DNA of 64,000 nt from Thermobifida halotolerans (GTDB taxonomy: Bacteria > Actinomycetota > Actinomycetes > Streptosporangiales > Streptosporangiaceae). The DNA is taken from NCBI RefSeq assembly GCF_003574835.2, contig NZ_CP063196.1, positions 5,270,001 to 5,334,000 on the forward strand, given 5' to 3'. The first letter of the stretch is position 1, and the number at the start of each line of letters is the position of its first letter. The translations under genes were made by a program, and so were the position numbers. Under the pieces are notes generated by a model that saw only the letters and a program-made list of their open reading frames with translations, did no database searches and had not been told where the DNA came from. Shown here piece after piece: positions 62,489 to 64,000 of this stretch.

Positions 62489-63010
62489 TCAGTCCTCCTC
62501 GAAGGTCAGGGCGAGGGCCGACGTCAGCCCCGGAACCAGGTCCTCCCCGTTGAGCACCTGGTCCTCGGCGTCGTAGCTGCGCATCCGGAGAGCCGAGTAG
62601 CGCGTCCCGTCCCGCAGCACGCCCGCCACCAGGCGGATCTCCTCACTGCCCGGCTGGTCCTTGGCCCAGGCCCCCGTGTCGCCGCGGTCGGGCGGGTCCA
62701 GGGTCTCGTCCGAGCCCTTGACGACCAGGCGCTCCATCACCAGCGCACAGCCCGCCACCGCCTCGGGCCACATGATCCTGCCCAGGGTCTCCTCCAGCGG
62801 AACGTCGGCGGGCAGCGGTTCCTGCTCGACCGGGGTCAGGTCCTCGGGGCTCGCGTCCCCGCGGATGCCCAACACCCCGGCGAGGTGGGGTTCCCGTTCC
62901 AGCAGGTCGGCGGTAGGCACCAGGGCGTACATCCGGACGGGCTGGTCCCAGCCCTGTTCGGACGCGTGGCGCTCCAGACTCAGAACGGCTTCGCGAATGT
63001 TGAAGGACAC
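62489..63010 (-). CDS. PPA1309-family protein
   Basis: This 173-aa soluble protein has SLERHASEQGWDQPVRMYALVPTADLLEREP near the start and WPEAVAGCALVMERLV, RLVAGVLRDGTRYSALRMR later. This is the PPA1309 family conserved between the YlbL-like and UPF0182 genes of actinobacteria. GTG 63010 has GGGGAG 9 nt upstream; the frame is open for a further 34 codons, but family proteins start here. A possible promoter on this strand is TTGGGG (63112-63107) and CATACT (63088-63083), 18 bp apart. Function unknown. Confidence 0.8.
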   Translation of the reverse strand: MSFNIREAVLSLERHASEQGWDQPVRMYALVPTADLLEREPHLAGVLGIRGDASPEDLTPVEQEPLPADVPLEETLGRIMWPEAVAGCALVMERLVVKGSDETLDPPDRGDTGAWAKDQPGSEEIRLVAGVLRDGTRYSALRMRSYDAEDQVLNGEDLVPGLTSALALTFEED

Positions 63011-63213
63011 CTGCTCTGTCTCCCCTGTCCTCGGAACGGTGGTGGTGAAGGACGGATCGGCACACGCTCCCGCGCGGTGCGAAGTATGGTCAAAGTGAAA
63101 GGTTGGCCCCAAGGGACTCCAGCCGACCTCGCGGACAGAGTGTCGAAGCCGTCTCGGCCAGGTTTCGGCGCGGTGAAGCGGGAACCCGACAAGGCCTCAA
63201 TAAGTTGCCACTG

Positions 63214-63219
63214 TATAGG
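63214..63219 (+). promoter_or_regulatory. Candidate -10 (TATAGG) before the UPF0182 leader ORF
   Basis: TATAGG ends 7 nt before the ATG at 63227. The last base departs from the TAnnnT pattern. The rest of the 344-bp divergent gap (63011-63226) shows no gene. Confidence 0.35.
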
Positions 63220-63226
63220 GGACGCC

Positions 63227-63358
63227 ATGTCCGCACATTCGACCAGCATTGAGCCAACCGGCGGGTGCGAGGGCAGACCGCCACGGGGTCCGGGCCGGAC
63301 CCGGTTCTGCCCGGGCACCCGTCTGACGATATCCAGTAGGAACGAGGGGGAGGCGTGA
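63227..63358 (+). CDS. 43-codon leader ORF overlapping the UPF0182 start
   Basis: This ORF encodes MSAHSTSIEPTGGCEGRPPR and 23 more residues. Its TGA (63356-63358) overlaps the GTG of the UPF0182 gene (GTGA). It would be read from a leaderless mRNA if TATAGG is used. The downstream gene also has a good ribosome-binding site, so coupling may only adjust its level. Confidence 0.35.
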   Translation: MSAHSTSIEPTGGCEGRPPRGPGRTRFCPGTRLTISSRNEGEA

Positions 63359-64000
63359 GCTTCCGATCGCCCGGCGCGCCGACCGCGCGCATGCCCCGAC
63401 GGTCCCGATTGCTCGCGCCGGTCGGCGCAGCCGTGGTCGTCATCATCGCGGGCATCATGTTCGCCGCGAATTTCTGGACCGAGTACAAGTGGTTCGCCTC
63501 GGTCGACTACACCACGGTCTTCTGGACGGAGTTGCGCACGAGATCGCTGCTCTTCGTCGCAGGAGCGCTGTTGATGGCCCTTGCCGTCGGCCTCAGCGTC
63601 TACTTCGCCTATCGAACCCGACCCGCCTATCGGCCGTTCAGTCTGGAACAGCAGGGGCTGGACCGCTACCGTTCCTCCATCGACCCCCACCGCAGGATCT
63701 TCTTCTGGGGGCTCGTCGGCGGTCTTGCGCTGCTCACCGGAGCGTCCGCGACCGCCGAGTGGCAGACCTTCCTGCAGTTCACCAACGCGACCGACTTCGG
63801 CACCGAGGACGCCCAGTTCGGTCTGGACATCTCGTTCTACACGTTCGTCTACCCGTTCCTCCAGGTGATCCTGGGCTACCTGTACACGGCGGTGGTCATC
63901 GCGTTCATCGCCGGCGTGGTGGTGCACTACCTGTACGGCGGGGTGCGGTTGCAGTCCCAGAGCCAGCGCGTCACCCCGGCCGCCCGCGTGCACCTGTCCA
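63355..64000 (+). CDS. UPF0182 family membrane protein, N-terminal part
   Basis: The GTG at 63355 has GGGGGAGG 2-8 nt upstream. It opens 215 codons that run off the right edge. After PRRSRLLAPVG comes a transmembrane helix (about 22-44), then NFWTEYKWFASVDYTTVFW, a second helix with LLFVAGALLMALAVGLSVY, a third with LVGGLALLTGASA and a fourth with YLYTAVVIAFIAGVVV. The pattern TEYKWFASVDY and FTNATDFGTEDAQFGLDISFYTF is diagnostic of the large UPF0182 proteins (Rv3193c), which are nearly 1000 aa. Function unknown. Confidence 0.9.
   Translation, partial: MSFRSPGAPTARMPRRSRLLAPVGAAVVVIIAGIMFAANFWTEYKWFASVDYTTVFWTELRTRSLLFVAGALLMALAVGLSVYFAYRTRPAYRPFSLEQQGLDRYRSSIDPHRRIFFWGLVGGLALLTGASATAEWQTFLQFTNATDFGTEDAQFGLDISFYTFVYPFLQVILGYLYTAVVIAFIAGVVVHYLYGGVRLQSQSQRVTPAARVHLS

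Noticed and set aside
18000-64000. tRNA genes or an integration attachment site
   Set aside because: No cloverleaf-like arms with a GGTTCGAATCC-type T-loop were recognised on either strand, and no integrase is present.

Overview
The window is about 70% G+C, uses many GTG and some TTG starts, and carries an actinobacterial gene set: mycothiol (mshB, mycoredoxin), WhiB, the SigE/RseA module, a 7Fe ferredoxin, DUF3117, a UPF0182 protein, AdnAB-type helicase-nucleases and a DUF2342 metalloprotease. Together with streptogrisin-type protease secretion this suggests a high-GC actinomycete. From family knowledge rather than a search, I would place it in the Streptosporangiales/Nocardiopsaceae, for example Thermobifida. 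No rRNA, tRNA, CRISPR array, insertion sequence or prophage was seen. This is a chromosomal housekeeping region with a few lineage-specific insertions.

Layout. 0-7 kb: the start of a secreted S1 protease, an S9 peptidase, mshB with a small membrane protein, a degenerate M50-like membrane protein, an unrecognised 444-aa protein and a stand-alone SH3-like protein. 7-14 kb: ferredoxin, lysine/diaminopimelate genes dapC, dapD and dapE, a lysozyme-like membrane protein, a LOG-family enzyme, a DivIVA-like protein and tag. 14-17 kb: a membrane protein and a Ser/Thr kinase, then an enoyl-CoA hydratase. 17-25 kb: DUF3117, pepA, an O-methyltransferase, sigE-rseA-RseB-like-htrA (envelope stress) and mrp. 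25-33 kb: CPBP protease, zinc-ribbon protein, PHP phosphoesterase, a degenerate metallo-beta-lactamase-fold protein, a hydrolase, a DEAD-box helicase and a ferritin-like protein. 33-38 kb: small proteins, an MscS-like channel, a FasR-like TetR regulator, an acidic repeat protein, MoeZ and an SPW protein. 38-54 kb: alkyltransferase-like protein, AdnA/AdnB, a VIT-type metal transporter, M20 peptidase, NudC, ANTAR protein, mycoredoxin, UvrD2, TesB and WhiB7. 54-64 kb: DUF45 peptidase, a nucleotidyltransferase-like protein, photolyase, NUDIX, DUF2342, SDR, MoaE, a YlbL-like PDZ/Lon protease, a PPA1309-family protein and the start of UPF0182.

Gene order resembles two blocks that are separate in Mycobacterium tuberculosis, as I remember them: mshB...fdx...dap...tag...DUF3117...sigE-htrA-mrp (about 2.7-25 kb here) and rhlE...TetR...moeB/Z...adnAB...nudC...uvrD2...whiB7...DUF2342...UPF0182 (about 30-64 kb here).

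The strongest non-coding result is the whiB7 leader (53.58-54.13 kb). It has a WhiB7-type AT element in front of the -35, a 76-codon upstream ORF, competing hairpins and an intrinsic terminator before the whiB7 ribosome-binding site. That layout fits antibiotic-responsive transcription attenuation. Two window-wide patterns also stand out. Twelve genes have a TAnnnT -10 hexamer ending 6-8 nt before the start codon, the expected geometry of leaderless mRNA. Three genes are preceded by a short ORF whose stop codon overlaps their start.
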